Origin: Isoetes taiwanensis
Lineage: Eukaryota; Streptophyta; Lycopodiopsida; Isoetales; Isoetaceae
DNA: 64,000 bases
Assembly (NCBI GenBank): GCA_021234155.1
Contig: JAJEKV010000051.1
Coordinates: forward strand, 1,114,754 to 1,178,753
Direction: 5' to 3'
The stretch's first letter is position 1. Every line of letters begins with the position of its first letter. Of the stretch, positions 24,644 to 36,171 are shown piece after piece. The notes under the pieces were generated by a model, which saw nothing but the letters and a program-made list of their open reading frames with translations, was not told the origin of the DNA and searched no databases. Position numbers and translations under genes: made by a program.

Positions 24644-27560
24644 ATGAGTAAGAGTGGCCGACCAGAGGGCGCTTGTAATAAGGGGCAAACTAGGCCCAAA
24701 CTTATTGAATTTCTGAGGAGGCATGGGATAGAACACAGCAGTCCACAACCGAGTAAAGCACAGTTAATTGATCTGTGCAGACAGCATGGATTAGATCCAA
24801 ATAGGGCCAAAGGTGACATGGGTATCTTGAAGTTTGTTCCAAGCTTGAATCCTTGTGGGAATGCCTCCAAAGTAGCAGAAACTTCTTGCAGTAATGTGGT
24901 CATTGTGGCTGATTCTAATGTGGAGATTGTAGCAGACTCTGACAATGAAGAGGATTATAGCAATGAAATTCAACCAAATCAGGTTTGCTTGTATTATTTA
25001 TACTTAGATGGTCTGAATTTTCATATGGGATTTTTACTGCAGCTTACCTCTGGGTTACAATGATACAACAATTTTGATCTGTTCACAAATTATTTATATG
25101 CAAGTTGTATGATAGCTTTGTGTTGGCTTTAAATTACTTTTCAGTATGAAAATTTGTGGGTAAAGGGCAGAAATGCCAAGAGAGTTCATAGCTTACCTGC
25201 TAGCATTAGTATTTCTTACCCTCTTTAGGCTAATAAGTGCTATTTGCTGCAGGTAACCGACCTCTCTTCTCCTGCATTGTTATTATGATGTTTGAAGATG
25301 GTAACTGGCTTATGAACGATTTTTACTTGCTTATGAACCATTTATGTGTGAGTTTTTCTGTAATTTACTATCTGAATGGTAAGATATTACTTTAACTTTG
25401 TTCAGGGTTATTCTATTTGATGGATATAATTTGCTACTGTTATGAAACTTGGCTATTTTTAAAGATGTCCCTTGCAATAAATATCTGGTCTATTTTTTCT
25501 TATAATTATGTGGTCTAAATCTGTGTAAATGGTCTTAATACTTGATTGATGAATTGTGCTATTATTGGATCTGTTTGAATATTTACACATAGTAGATTGA
25601 ATAATATGGATTGATAAGGGTTTGGCTTTAATAGTTTGCTGACTGTCTGCAGTTAATTGTTTAAGCATGATTTTGGCAATATTACACGCTTGGGATTAAT
25701 CTAATATTATTGGTGACTAGGACATGGTTAATATGGTTAATTCTTTATGATTTTCAGTCCCATGACCTCTATGGTTTCCCTTTTTAGGGTTCAATAAATT
25801 CAGGTTTCCTATTTAGTTAGTATAGGACTCCTTGGATGTCTGGTTAATGCATGAGGTCTTGGCTAGGCCAATTTATATATCTCTCCATTTTGAATCACTG
25901 GTTTTACTGGTGTGAACCATAGAGGTCATTGGGACTAGTGTTTTATGTTTTGTTCTCTTATACTTTCTCTTATACTTTCTTTTGTACTGATTTTTATGCT
26001 TTATTTAGGAAGCTGTTGCTCAAAATAATGATGCTGGTCTCTTCAACCAGGCTGTTAACATTCAGCAAACTGGTGTCCAGAATTCCAATACTGGTAGACC
26101 TATTTGGCTTCCTGAATTATCAAAGCTGGGATATTCTGCAGCAGGTATTTTGGCACCCAACAAAGCTGTCCAAAAGTTGTCATGGCTTGCATCAAATTAC
26201 GGGGAGGTACATAACTTAATTATCTGCAAGGAATGCACACTAGGTGATGGAGATATGTCAGTGGTTTTGTTCCTTGGATTCAACAACATGCTTGGATTAG
26301 TTTCAAGTTTTAAAGATGCTGATTATGGTAGATGTCATGACTTGATTGTGGACACCTACAAGAAGCTTCCAAGTGCTCACATGGATGCCAATGGCAAGGA
26401 CTTGCAAGATTTACTTGCTTTCATTAAAGGCTTAACTGCTCTGGAAAAACAGAATTCACTCAAGTATACTTATACTCCAAACAACAAAGTGGATACTAGC
26501 AAGGAAAAAACTGATGAGCCCACTGTTTCCTTGGACAATTGTCTGTTTGATATTGATGATGCGGATTGTACGGATCAATTTACTGGGCCTAGCATAGGTA
26601 ATCTTTGTTCCTTCTTGAGGAGGATAAAATTAAGGAGGAAATCGAAAACCTACAGGTCTTAAGGAGTTGAACTTGTTCAATTGTGGCGATTTTCCTATTA
26701 TGTCTAGTAGGAATATTGAGATCCATGGGGATCAATTCCAGCATGATTTGTGGGCTAGCAAAAACTTGGGAATTCTGACTCCAATTAGTAAAGAGTCATT
26801 TATCATGTCGGGCACGCTTTAAGTCCTGAAGAAGTTAATAAAGGTTGAGAGGGATTCCATTTCGTTTACAAAACATATCGGGGAAAATAAATGTTAAGCT
26901 ACCTTTCAATTATTTCACTTCTTGAGAAGAAATGCCAAATTGGAAATGAACTGTACATTGGATGAGAAGGGCCATATGGCCAAAACCAATGAGCCAAGGA
27001 TTGATTTTTACCGGGCGTATTTGGAGAACGATCGCCCATTTCGGATGCAAGCGTGATCGGTGTGACGATGAGAAGTGTCGATAATATCATATGGTTTGAC
27101 CATATGGTGCGGTTCATGTTTAATAATTTGGACAAGATATGGCCCGAGCAGAGAATTGGATGAGATTTGCATTTATGGCGGATGGTTGGCCTCGATCCGA
27201 TAAGGAAAGTTGTCATCTCATATGTTGGGTATCTTAAGATACATTGATCTCATGTTCGAGAATGACTCACGATTGGCTGAAAATGAAAATGCTAATTTCA
27301 AACATGAGTTTGGTAATTCTATTTTGTTGACATCATTGAAAAGACTATCAAATCCGGGGAAATTCTTGATGGACCATCTTCATGATAATAGCGACGGATA
27401 TGCCCCCGCTAAAAAGAGAAACCAAAATAATAATGGCACATTCTTCGGCATACTTAGGCCACCAAAATTGGTGAAAATAGCTACTAATGTGGCAGGGACT
27501 GAGAATATCAACATACCTGATGCATCTGCTGGAGCACGCAGTAATAGTATCTCTTTTTGA
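24644..27560 (+). pseudogene. ORF1 gene, copy 2, frame-broken as given
   Basis: Exon 1 (24644-24982) is intact and differs from copy 1 by one residue (Ile to Ser in the helix region). Exon 2 (26009-27560) is open to about 26662 after a pair of compensating indels near 26172 and 26202. From about 26600 to 27460 it is riddled with small indels and substitutions. Nearly all lie at positions where copy 1 has CAG or CTG (for example ATCAGGTGACAG against ATCGGTGTGACG). The concentration at CHG sites points to base-calling error over methylated cytosines rather than decay, so the true gene may be intact. The structured block lies in the intron at 25158-25275. Confidence 0.65.
25158..25275 (+). ncRNA. 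Structured intron block B4 (copy 2)
   Basis: AAGAGAG/CTCTCTT outer stem, GCTTACCTG facing TGCAGGTAACC, inner AGCA/TGCT, apical TACC and GCTAA eight bases apart, preceded by GGGTAAAGGGCAG. It lies 176 bp after exon 1 in the intron. TTTGCTGCAG|GTAACC also reads as an acceptor immediately followed by a donor. Confidence 0.75.
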
Positions 27561-27793
27561 GAACTCAGGTATAACATGCATAGCTTATCTGATATGCTAA
27601 AAGATATTTTTTGATGAAACATGCTTTGCATGTTAACTCTGACCTCATGGTCAAAATATATGGGTTTTACCCCTTATTCTGCCAATATGTATGGGTTTAT
27701 CCCAAATTTTGCCAGTATTATCAAGAATATTAAGTAAAAAATACAAAAGTTTTTTGAATACCTTTTCTGAATATTTATTATTGTATTAAACAG

Positions 27794-29857
27794 AAAAGAA
27801 GAATACTGTGCAACAGGATCGATGGAAGAGTAAAATTACAAGTTATTAAGGAGAAAACAAGCAAAAAATATGTGCATTTAACATATTTTTCAAAGGTTAT
27901 TGATAAAATTGCATACAGCAGTACATTTAAGAGTGTCTTGTGCAGATTTTTTGATCACACTGGTTACAGTATATGGGAAAATACAGTATTTGGTTGGAGG
28001 TATACCAGCAACCTTAAGGATATGTTCTACAAACCTAAAATTGTTTTTACCAGCCCTTTGGAACCTGCCTGTGTATGTAGCATCCCAAGATTACAGAAAT
28101 TTATTGATCAGAAAATCGGACACATCCGGACAACTGACCTGAATATTATTCATTGTAAGGGTTTGAGGAATTGGTTTCAACTTGGATTAAACTTTATACC
28201 CGATCACCCATTCACTATTGAGCAATTTATGGCAGAAATAGAGAGTACCATTGAACAATTTTTTCTCGTGCACAGGTTTTCTCTTGTGGAATATGATGAA
28301 CTGGTTATTGAGCAGTGTAAAAATGATCTTAGAAAAGAAATCAGGTGGCTGGCCAAAATGTTTGTAGAAAGTAACAGTGTATCCAAGAAAAAATTCTTAT
28401 GTATGGAGGATAATGTGATTAGAAATATTGAATGGCTGGTTAATAACCTGTACATCTCAGGTGTGGATAAAGCTGCTAATAATCCAGTGTTTATTTGCCC
28501 CTTACATATCAGGGAAGCTGCCACCATCAGGCTTTATAGCAATGATTTTTGTAAGTGTGATATCACTAGAGAAGAGTTGATTAATCAAGTGCAGGCTGAT
28601 ATTGATGGCATGTTGGGAATAGGGCACATGTTCAGTATGGAATTACCATACCTTTTAGGCATTTTTAAAGCCCACAAATTGGAATACAGGTGGATCACCA
28701 ATGCACATGAAACCATTTTTTCTACTCCAGCTGCAATTGTAGCAGCTGGACTTAATCTCATTCTGGACATGTGGCCAACAATTTGCTATGAAAAATGCAG
28801 TGCAGCTAATGTTTTCCAAAAGAATAAGATCAAAGCAGCTTGGGTAGTCAATTCCATCTATGACGTGATGTGTAACTTACCTCCTAAGGTTAACGATGTG
28901 TTTGTTGCTGATATAACCAAATGCTATGAGAATATCCCATTAGATGGGGTACATGGGATCTGCAACATTATGGAAAGGGTGATAAGTATGACATGGAGAA
29001 TTAAGAAAAAAGTAAATGCAGGTTATGATATGTGGTATAAAATTTTGGAAAATGGCAGCATTAAAATGGAATGGAAGAATAAGTTTCCTGAAAGCAAGGT
29101 ATGGCACAGAATGGACATGGACCTATTTACACGGTTAAACAAATGGTTGCTGAACAATTGTTTTCTCTTAATGCATAATGGTGTATTTAGGCAAATCAAG
29201 GGTATCCCAATGGGATTTGCTTCTAGTCCAGGTTGGTGTAACCTATATCTGGCTGCTTTTGAGCTAGATTTTATCTCTAAACTAATTACTGAAGGTAAAT
29301 TTACTGAGGCTGCTGCATTCAGATATACGTTCAGATATATGGATGATCTTCTTAGTGTTAACAATCCATATGTCAGGGCCTTCCTTGGACTTAACAATAA
29401 TGGTAATGGTGTTACTATCTACAATTTGGAGCACCTTGTAATCAAAGATGAAACGACATATCACAGCCATGATACTCCCATTGGAAAGAAAGCAGATTTC
29501 CTTAATGTTACTATTGATATCATTGCAAGTCATGCTGGTTTATATAATACGTATAGGTTTGACAAAAGGAACAACCTACCCTTCAAAGCTTTTAAATTTA
29601 TCCATGCTAGCAGCTGTAGGCCATATATTATGGCGTGCAATGTTATCATTTCACAGGTTCAACCGATATTATATGTGCACAATAATCCTATTCGAGCTGC
29701 TGAAGACTTGGTAATTCTTATTAACTGCTTTATTGATAAAGGATTCAAGAAGAAGGACGTATGGCATAAAGTGCTCAGGGTATTAAGAAATGAAAATTTC
29801 CCAGGCCTAAAATATGATATCAAGACACTGTTATTCGAATTAGGCAAATCCAGGTAA
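27794..29857 (+). CDS. Penelope-like reverse transcriptase (copy 2, intact)
   Basis: Open without a break for 687 codons from a phase-0 acceptor (TTAAACAG|AAAAGAAG). The exon starts KRRILCNRIDGR, a basic, possibly nuclear-localising start. There is no ATG until residue 77 or so, so the start probably comes from an upstream exon. Numbering from the acceptor: GLNFIP at about 131 (a Penelope-like signature), motif A VADITKCYENIP with Asp373, motif B GIPMGFASSP at 470, motif C YMDD with Asp517-518, FLNVTI at 569, then the thumb with LPFKAFKFIHASS and GFKKKDVWHKVL. The protein stops without a GIY-YIG nuclease, like the endonuclease-lacking Penelope-like elements known in rotifers, fungi and some plants. 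Distant alternative: another non-LTR RT class; a phylogeny would settle it. Confidence 0.8.
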   Translation, partial: KRRILCNRIDGRVKLQVIKEKTSKKYVHLTYFSKVIDKIAYSSTFKSVLCRFFDHTGYSIWENTVFGWRYTSNLKDMFYKPKIVFTSPLEPACVCSIPRLQKFIDQKIGHIRTTDLNIIHCKGLRNWFQLGLNFIPDHPFTIEQFMAEIESTIEQFFLVHRFSLVEYDELVIEQCKNDLRKEIRWLAKMFVESNSVSKKKFLCMEDNVIRNIEWLVNNLYISGVDKAANNPVFICPLHIREAATIRLYSNDFCKCDITREELINQVQADIDGMLGIGHMFSMELPYLLGIFKAHKLEYRWITNAHETIFSTPAAIVAAGLNLILDMWPTICYEKCSAANVFQKNKIKAAWVVNSIYDVMCNLPPKVNDVFVADITKCYENIPLDGVHGICNIMERVISMTWRIKKKVNAGYDMWYKILENGSIKMEWKNKFPESKVWHRMDMDLFTRLNKWLLNNCFLLMHNGVFRQIKGIPMGFASSPGWCNLYLAAFELDFISKLITEGKFTEAAAFRYTFRYMDDLLSVNNPYVRAFLGLNNNGNGVTIYNLEHLVIKDETTYHSHDTPIGKKADFLNVTIDIIASHAGLYNTYRFDKRNNLPFKAFKFIHASSCRPYIMACNVIISQVQPILYVHNNPIRAAEDLVILINCFIDKGFKKKDVWHKVLRVLRNENFPGLKYDIKTLLFELGKSR

Positions 29858-30521
29858 TATTTTGATTTAAGAGTTAAATGATGTCCCAAACATAGGGATT
29901 TATTGCTTTAATAGCAAATGCTTTGGTAATAAATTTTGACACAAGATACTCAAAGTTTTGAGTAAAGAATGGTCCCTAAGGCTGAAATATGTGATCAATG
30001 CTTTGGTATTTATGATGTATAAAATCAAGTTAGTATAATATACTTAGCAAAGATACATGGGAACCACCATCTTTATTGGTAGCTGTGGACCTTTCTCTAA
30101 GGTTTATTAATACTTTTGATCACTGCTTGCAATGGAATTTTATGACATCTAATACAATCTTTGTGTTGTGTTGGAACCCTTCTCTGAGATAAATAAATAA
30201 ATCCTAGTGGCATTTGGTGCCCTTGTATTCGTTGATATTTGATACAAACTTTATAAACCTAAGTTAGCAGAAAACTAACTGAGTAAATACAACTGATTGA
30301 TACTATTCCTTTGAAAATTGGATTAAATAGAGTATTACAGCAAATCTACATGCATGTCTGTAGTATAGTTATATAGTTGGTAAAAACAACAAAAATCTGT
30401 AGCCAATGGTTTTGGTAAATTGGCACATAGACAAAATCTTAGCATATAGTAACTATACAGCATAGTACTAATGTTCATACTCCTGCTTTGCTATAACAGA
30501 CTGTTGTTAAACCTGTTTCAC
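29858..30521. other. Tail-to-tail spacer (copy 2)
   Basis: Same as 20941-21599 in copy 1. No coding potential. Confidence 0.5.
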
Positions 30522-31413
30522 CTAACGTGCAATCTTTGCGCCCTTCAGTATCTTCATGTTCCACTCAAGTTTGTTTCCATTATAAGTAAACTCAAGAACA
30601 TCTCCAAGGCTTAAACCATACTGTTTTTTAAAGCCGTTCCAGCCAACACCGAGGCAGTGTCTGCTCCTCTTTGCTACCAGTGAGCTCTTCTGATTCCCTG
30701 GTCCAGTGATGACAACAATGTATCCCTTTGGTGGACTACGCCATTTGTTCTCATTCTCGAGTACCTAGTCAAGCAAACAATAAAAAATAGTAAAGTACTT
30801 TAAAATAACGGGTGGAATAAAAAAACATAAACATACCAAGCCTCTATTTATATTTGCTCTAAGGAGAGCGACACGGAAGGACTTCTGGGATGGAGGTTCA
30901 TCCTCATCAGATGAATCATCATCATCAGATGAATCAAGCTCGTTATATTTGGGTGAATCCTTTGCACCTCGTCGATCATTAGTACCAGCCCGATTCTTTG
31001 GTGGTGCACTATGACTGGAGTTTCCAACTTGCCAGTTGCCGATGGGTTTCACACGGTAATTTCCATCACATATCTGTGCTGTTAGACGTGTTCCATTATC
31101 TGATATGCTGCATAAAAGTGCAGTTCCGTCCACCATGTTGTTTCCTTGCAAAAAGGATTCCCAGCCTTCAGTGAAGAAAGTTCGCCCGCCTACTGATGCT
31201 ATGTAAATACAATACTCCTTTCGATTTGGGCCTACACCAACAATATACTGATCTTTGGCCAGCATTATCCCCTCGGCTTCCTGCAAAAATCTCGATTGGG
31301 TTAACAGCGAAAGTCTACGTATTGAAACTAAGCTTAGGATATTATAAATCAGCAATATTTTAGCACACCAGAAGGTGACCGAACTTGACATCTACAAGAA
31401 ACACTGTCGCCAT
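30522..31413 (-). CDS. Antisense gene with two B3-like domains (copy 2)
   Basis: Exons 31413-31369, 31280-30837 and 30764-30522, same splice sites as copy 1 and all phase 0. The product is identical over the first two exons. The last few codons differ (ending LKGAKIAR) because of a 2-base length difference at a CTG-containing site, so the exact C-terminus is uncertain. It lies tail-to-tail with the RT gene. Confidence 0.75.
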
Positions 31414-31817
31414 TGCTTGGAATATGAAATAGCTATCGATTGGAAAATGAAAGTGTCACTCCGGCCGGGATGCACCATAAATAAATGCGCACAGTATATG
31501 AGCTAATGTAATTATGATATGACTACTCTAATTATTACAAGCATAGGGTAGCAGCTATGCTGATAATTATTTTATGCCTAGAATAAGAACTCTGCAGTTA
31601 ATTTGGAACCAGAATAAAATGGGCATATACTGTTGGTATTATTTTTCTTAATTATTTTGGAACCAAATTAATTGGGTATAGACAATCATCTTCTTCCTTA
31701 ACTATTCATTCTATGTATTGCAAGCAATGTTCGATACAATTCTGTATGAACCCAACCAATTCTTTGTTTTGTTTGCACTAATGTCCCTTAGAGACAACTT
31801 TTAACTCTTAGTCGGCA

Positions 31818-31849
31818 GGAGGGTCCCTTTGCTAGCAAAGGGATCCTCC
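31818..31849. repeat. Terminal palindrome of copy 2
   Basis: Same 32-bp palindrome as at 22903, with AAAGGG/CCCTTT arms fully paired here. Confidence 0.7.
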
Positions 31850-31898
31850 AATCCCTTTTGTTAACATATGGGACCTTATCTGCCTTCCGGTAGGAGGT

Positions 31899-32012
<114 letters not shown>

Positions 32013-32636
32013 TCAATATTTTAATCTACTGTAATCTGCTCTAATCTAATCTACTTCAAATTGCTGGGCATAGCATAATGAGTTGGACACCTAATGTGGA
32101 CTTATAATCTATGGACTGGTTTAGTCCATAGCATAGGACAGATAACATTGGGTTAGGGGGTTTTTTGGCTGGAGCATTGTCCACCCTGGGACAAGGTTAA
32201 TATGAAGGGAGCATAAATTGCCTGTATCCTTGCAGGTCCAAGTGAGCATCGAATAGTGCAACAAAAAGGTTGCATACACTTGCCCCAATTTGGTTATATC
32301 CTAACCCCTATGGTATGATTTGGGAATTGAAATGATTATTACAATAAGATATGATGGATAGATATTGATGAGCAGTTTCTACCCCCTAGCATTTAAATTA
32401 AGGATGGGTCAAATTAATACTATAATTACAGGCCAAAGGTTGGAGGTAATACGAACGTGCAGTTGTAGCATAGGTTATGTGTTGGGGGAGGATAGGGTCA
32501 AGTATCCCAAGGGGTAAAATTACTATGGTTTTTTATGGCGTAAATTTGGGCACAAAATGTTGGTAACATATGCTCGAAATATGTTACACTTAACTAGCAT
32601 TCTCCAATGGTACTTACAATAAAGTTTTTTTTGGCT

Positions 32637-32663
32637 AACCCTAATTTGAAAAGCAAACCCTAG
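32637..32663 (+). promoter_or_regulatory. Two telo-box motifs (copy 3)
   Basis: AACCCTAA at 32637 and AAACCCTAG at 32655, about 270 bp upstream of exon 1. A comparable pair occurs in copies 1 and 2 although the surrounding sequence differs. Confidence 0.4.
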
Positions 32664-32887
32664 CGATGGTGTGGCGTCTACGACAGCCTTGGGCTGATAG
32701 GTGCTGACGGATCCCTAACGAACCATGGATGACCTTTTGGTAGTTTGTTACATGCAAAATATCGACATATGACATCTCGGATTGATCAAGACAGGTAACC
32801 ATTTTGTTATGATCCCTTTTCTTAATCTTCTTGTAACATTTGCTTAGAAGCAGATTAGTTTTTGGTAATCTGGTTTAGCCTCCATGC

Positions 32888-32895
32888 TATATAAT
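32888..32895 (+). promoter_or_regulatory. TATA box (copy 3)
   Basis: TATATAAT, 27 bases before the first ATG (32915) and 45 before the conserved one (32933). Confidence 0.4.
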
Positions 32896-32914
32896 AAGAT
32901 CAGATCCCTCTACT

Positions 32915-35900
32915 ATGAACACGATTTTTGGCATGAGTAAGGCTGGCCGACCTGAGGGTGCGTGCAATAAAGGGCAGACCAGATCTAAACTCATTGAATT
33001 CCTTAGAAGGAATGGCCTAGAGCATAGTAGCCCCTTGACCTACTAAGGCTCAATTGTTAGAAATGTGCAGAGCCCATGGATTAGATCCAAATAGGGACAA
33101 AGGTGATTCTGGAATTATAAAATTCCTCCCTAGTTTGAATGCATGTGGGAATGTCTCCAGATCTGGTAATACACCAAGCAGCAATGTGGAGTTTGTTGCA
33201 GACTCTGAAATTGAAGAAATCGAGGAAGATTCTGATGATGGAGTGCAACCAAATCAGGTTCCTACAATTGAATTGTTTAATGCTGGTTTCCTAACCATTT
33301 AATGTAATATTCACTGTTATGATAAAATGATTCTTAGTGGTTATAGTATTGCATGTCACAATATTTGTAGGCATAACAGGTTACCATGCTAATAGATTAC
33401 TACAGTTCTACATGAATTGCTCATTCGAAATTAAGATGTAATGTTATAATCCATAGGTTTATAACATCTGGTAAGAGTGTATTGAAATTAAGATATAATG
33501 TTATAATCCATAGGTTTATAACATCTGGTAAGAGTATATTTAAGTTAAACTGTGGGTAAAGGGCAGAAATGCCAAGAGAGTTCATTGCTTACCTGTTAGC
33601 AGTAGGATTTTTTACCCTCTTAAGGCTAATTAGTTCTATTTGCTGCAGGTAACCGAGCTCTCTTCTCCTGCATCTAGCTCTGTCTTTTGCATGGAAGCAT
33701 GAATGATTGAAGAATGTTTTTATGTACTACTGTATTTATATTGTGTACAACATTTCTGGTAAGATTTTGATCCTTTCAAGTATGACTATTCAATGGAGTA
33801 ACTGTATGGTAAACTCTTAATCCTTTCTGTTTATTGGTTTTTTGAATATTATTGGATATGGCAGTTTTTTACTGCTTGGTAAACATGTTTGGAGCACCTT
33901 GAAGTAATTTATGGTAATTCATTTATGGATCTCATGTATGGGCTGTTCGAATTGCATGATCTCTTATTTTGTTATTTTCAGATTTGCTCACATTTGGGTA
34001 TGTCCAGCAGAATTAAAATTGCATGGTTTTTTCTTGTTTAATTTACATGCTTTAATTTACATGCTTTGGTTATTGCCTTTCTTCTTATTGATCAGGCTGG
34101 TATTTAATACATATGTTGTTAGTTTTGCTAATTATATTTTCAGTTCTCTTCAACATTTTATTCCAAAATATTTTACAATTATGGAACAATTATGTGGTAC
34201 AGCATATTGCAAGTTGTGGGAAAATTTTTTTTGCTACATTTGGAAATATAAACATGCATTAAAGTATTATGGTCAGGGTTGAATAATGGCATTATTAAAT
34301 GGTTTGGGCTGGTCCTTATTTTTAGACTTTAGGTCTAAGGTTAAGTTACTATAGGATTACATGATCTCTAAGGGCTCCCTCTTTAGGGTCCAATAAATTC
34401 AGTAGTCTTTTTTAGTTAGGTTAAGGCTATTTGAATGTCTAGTCAAGTAGAGGCTTGGTTAGGCCAGTCTATATATCTCCCCACTTTGGATCACTGGTTT
34501 TACTGGTGAAGTCCTTAGAGATCGATGTAGTCATTAATTTTACATTAGTTTTACATTAATTTTATCTTAATTTTATATTTATTTTTTATGGTTACTAATA
34601 TATAGTCTGTTCTTTAGGAAGCTAGAGCTCAGAAAAGTAATACTGGTTTCTTCAAGCAACAAGATTCCAATCAACAAGCAAATGCACATATTTCTGTTGA
34701 GGGCAGACCAGAGTGGCTTCCTGAGCTTGCTAAACTTGGTTACTTGGGTGCGGGTATCTTAGCCCCTAATAAAGCTGTGCAGGCAGTTTTAGCATGTATA
34801 AAGTTGGTGGAGGTTCATAATCTGCTAATCTGTAAGGAATGCAATTTGACTGAAGGGGAAATTTCAGTAGTACTATTTCTTGGTTTTAACAATATGCTTG
34901 GACTCGTGGCAAGTTTCAAGGATGCTGATTACGCTAAGTGTCATGAGTTGATTATTGACACATACAAGAAATTGCCTGATGCACATTTGGCTGCTGATAA
35001 GAAGGATGTGGTTGATCTTTTGGCCTTCATCAAGGGCTTAACAGCACTGGAAAAGCAGAACCATCTCAAATTTACTTATACCCCCAAAGATAAGGTTAGT
35101 ACTCCTACTGATAAGGCTAATGAACAGGATACATCATTGGATAATTGCCTGTTTAGTATGGATGAAGTGGTAAACAATCCAGTTTCTGCAATTAATACTG
35201 AAATTATAGTACCTCCATGTAATGAAGAAGATAATATCAGGGCAGAAGCTGAGTCTTATGGATTGAAGGAACTGAATCTTTTTAATTGTGGTGGATTCCC
35301 TTTAATGTCAAATAGGAATGTGGAGATACATGCTGAGCAGTTTCAGCAAACTCTTTGGGCTAGCAAAAATCTCGGGGTAATTGCTCCAATTAGTAAGGAA
35401 TCCTTTATTATGCTTGCACGTATAACTACAGATGAAGTTGCTAAAGCTGAAAGAGATGCTATATCTTTCACTAAAAATATCAGAAAGATTAATTTGAATC
35501 TACCTTTCCCGATTCAGCTTCTGGAGAAAAAATGTTCTATTGGGACTGCCTTATATATAGGGCAAAAGGGGCACATGGCTAAAACTGATGAACAGAGAAT
35601 AGACTTTTACTTGAAACACATTTGGAGGACTTATTGCCCTTTTTTCAAGTGTAATTGTGACAATGTTACAGATGAGAAATGCGCTGATAATATCATATGG
35701 TTTGACCATATGGTTTGGTTCATGTTTAATAATTTGGAGAAAATTTGGACTGAGCAAAGTGTGCAGATGAGGTTTGCTTATATGAGCAGATGGTTATCTT
35801 CTGATCCAATTAAGAAAGTTGTCATCTCCTACATTGGATATCTTAAAGTAAGGGATCTGTTCTTCAAAATGACTCACAGGTTAGCTGAGAATGAAAACTG

Positions 35901-36171
35901 TAACTTCAAATTGGAATTTGGCAACTCTAAGACAGTGGATATTATTGACAAAACTATCAAGTCCAGGAAGTTTTTAATGGATCATCTCCATGATAATAAC
36001 AGCTTTGGATATGCTCCTGCAAGGAAAAGAAACCAGAATTTAAATGCTACTGTCAGTGGTATCCTCAGACCTCCAAAGATCCTGAGAAATCAAGTTGGTA
36101 CAGAAGTGTTAGCCACTAATAAAACAGGTACCTCTGCTGGTGCAGGCAGCAGCAATAATATTATGTTTTGA
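32915..36171 (+). CDS. ORF1 gene (copy 3)
   Basis: Exon 1 is 32915-33257 and exon 2 is 34618-36171 (acceptor CTTTAG|GAAGC), both phase 0 at the junction. Exon 1 carries MSKAGRPEGACNKGQTRSK and the acidic tail. It has a 1-base frame break near 33036 at a site that reads CCGCAGCC in copy 4, so it is probably a CHG-type error. Exon 2 is fully open (517 residues) and conserved along its length with copy 1, including the cysteine cluster CPFFKCNCDNVTDEKC at about residue 340 of the exon and MTHRLAENEN. Conservation across diverged subfamilies argues that ORF1 is a functional protein. Family unknown. Confidence 0.7.
33427..33540 (+). repeat. 57-bp tandem duplication in the copy 3 intron
   Basis: Two units starting GAAATTAAGAT; also present in copy 4 at about 50078-50191. 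Confidence 0.8.
33553..33672 (+). ncRNA. Structured intron block B5 (copy 3)
   Basis: GCTTACCTG, 17 bases, TACC, 8 bases, GCTAA, 14 bases, TGCAGGTAACC, inside AAGAGAG/CTCTCTT and preceded by GGGTAAAGGGCAG. Better conserved between copies 1 and 3 than the surrounding intron. Confidence 0.75.
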
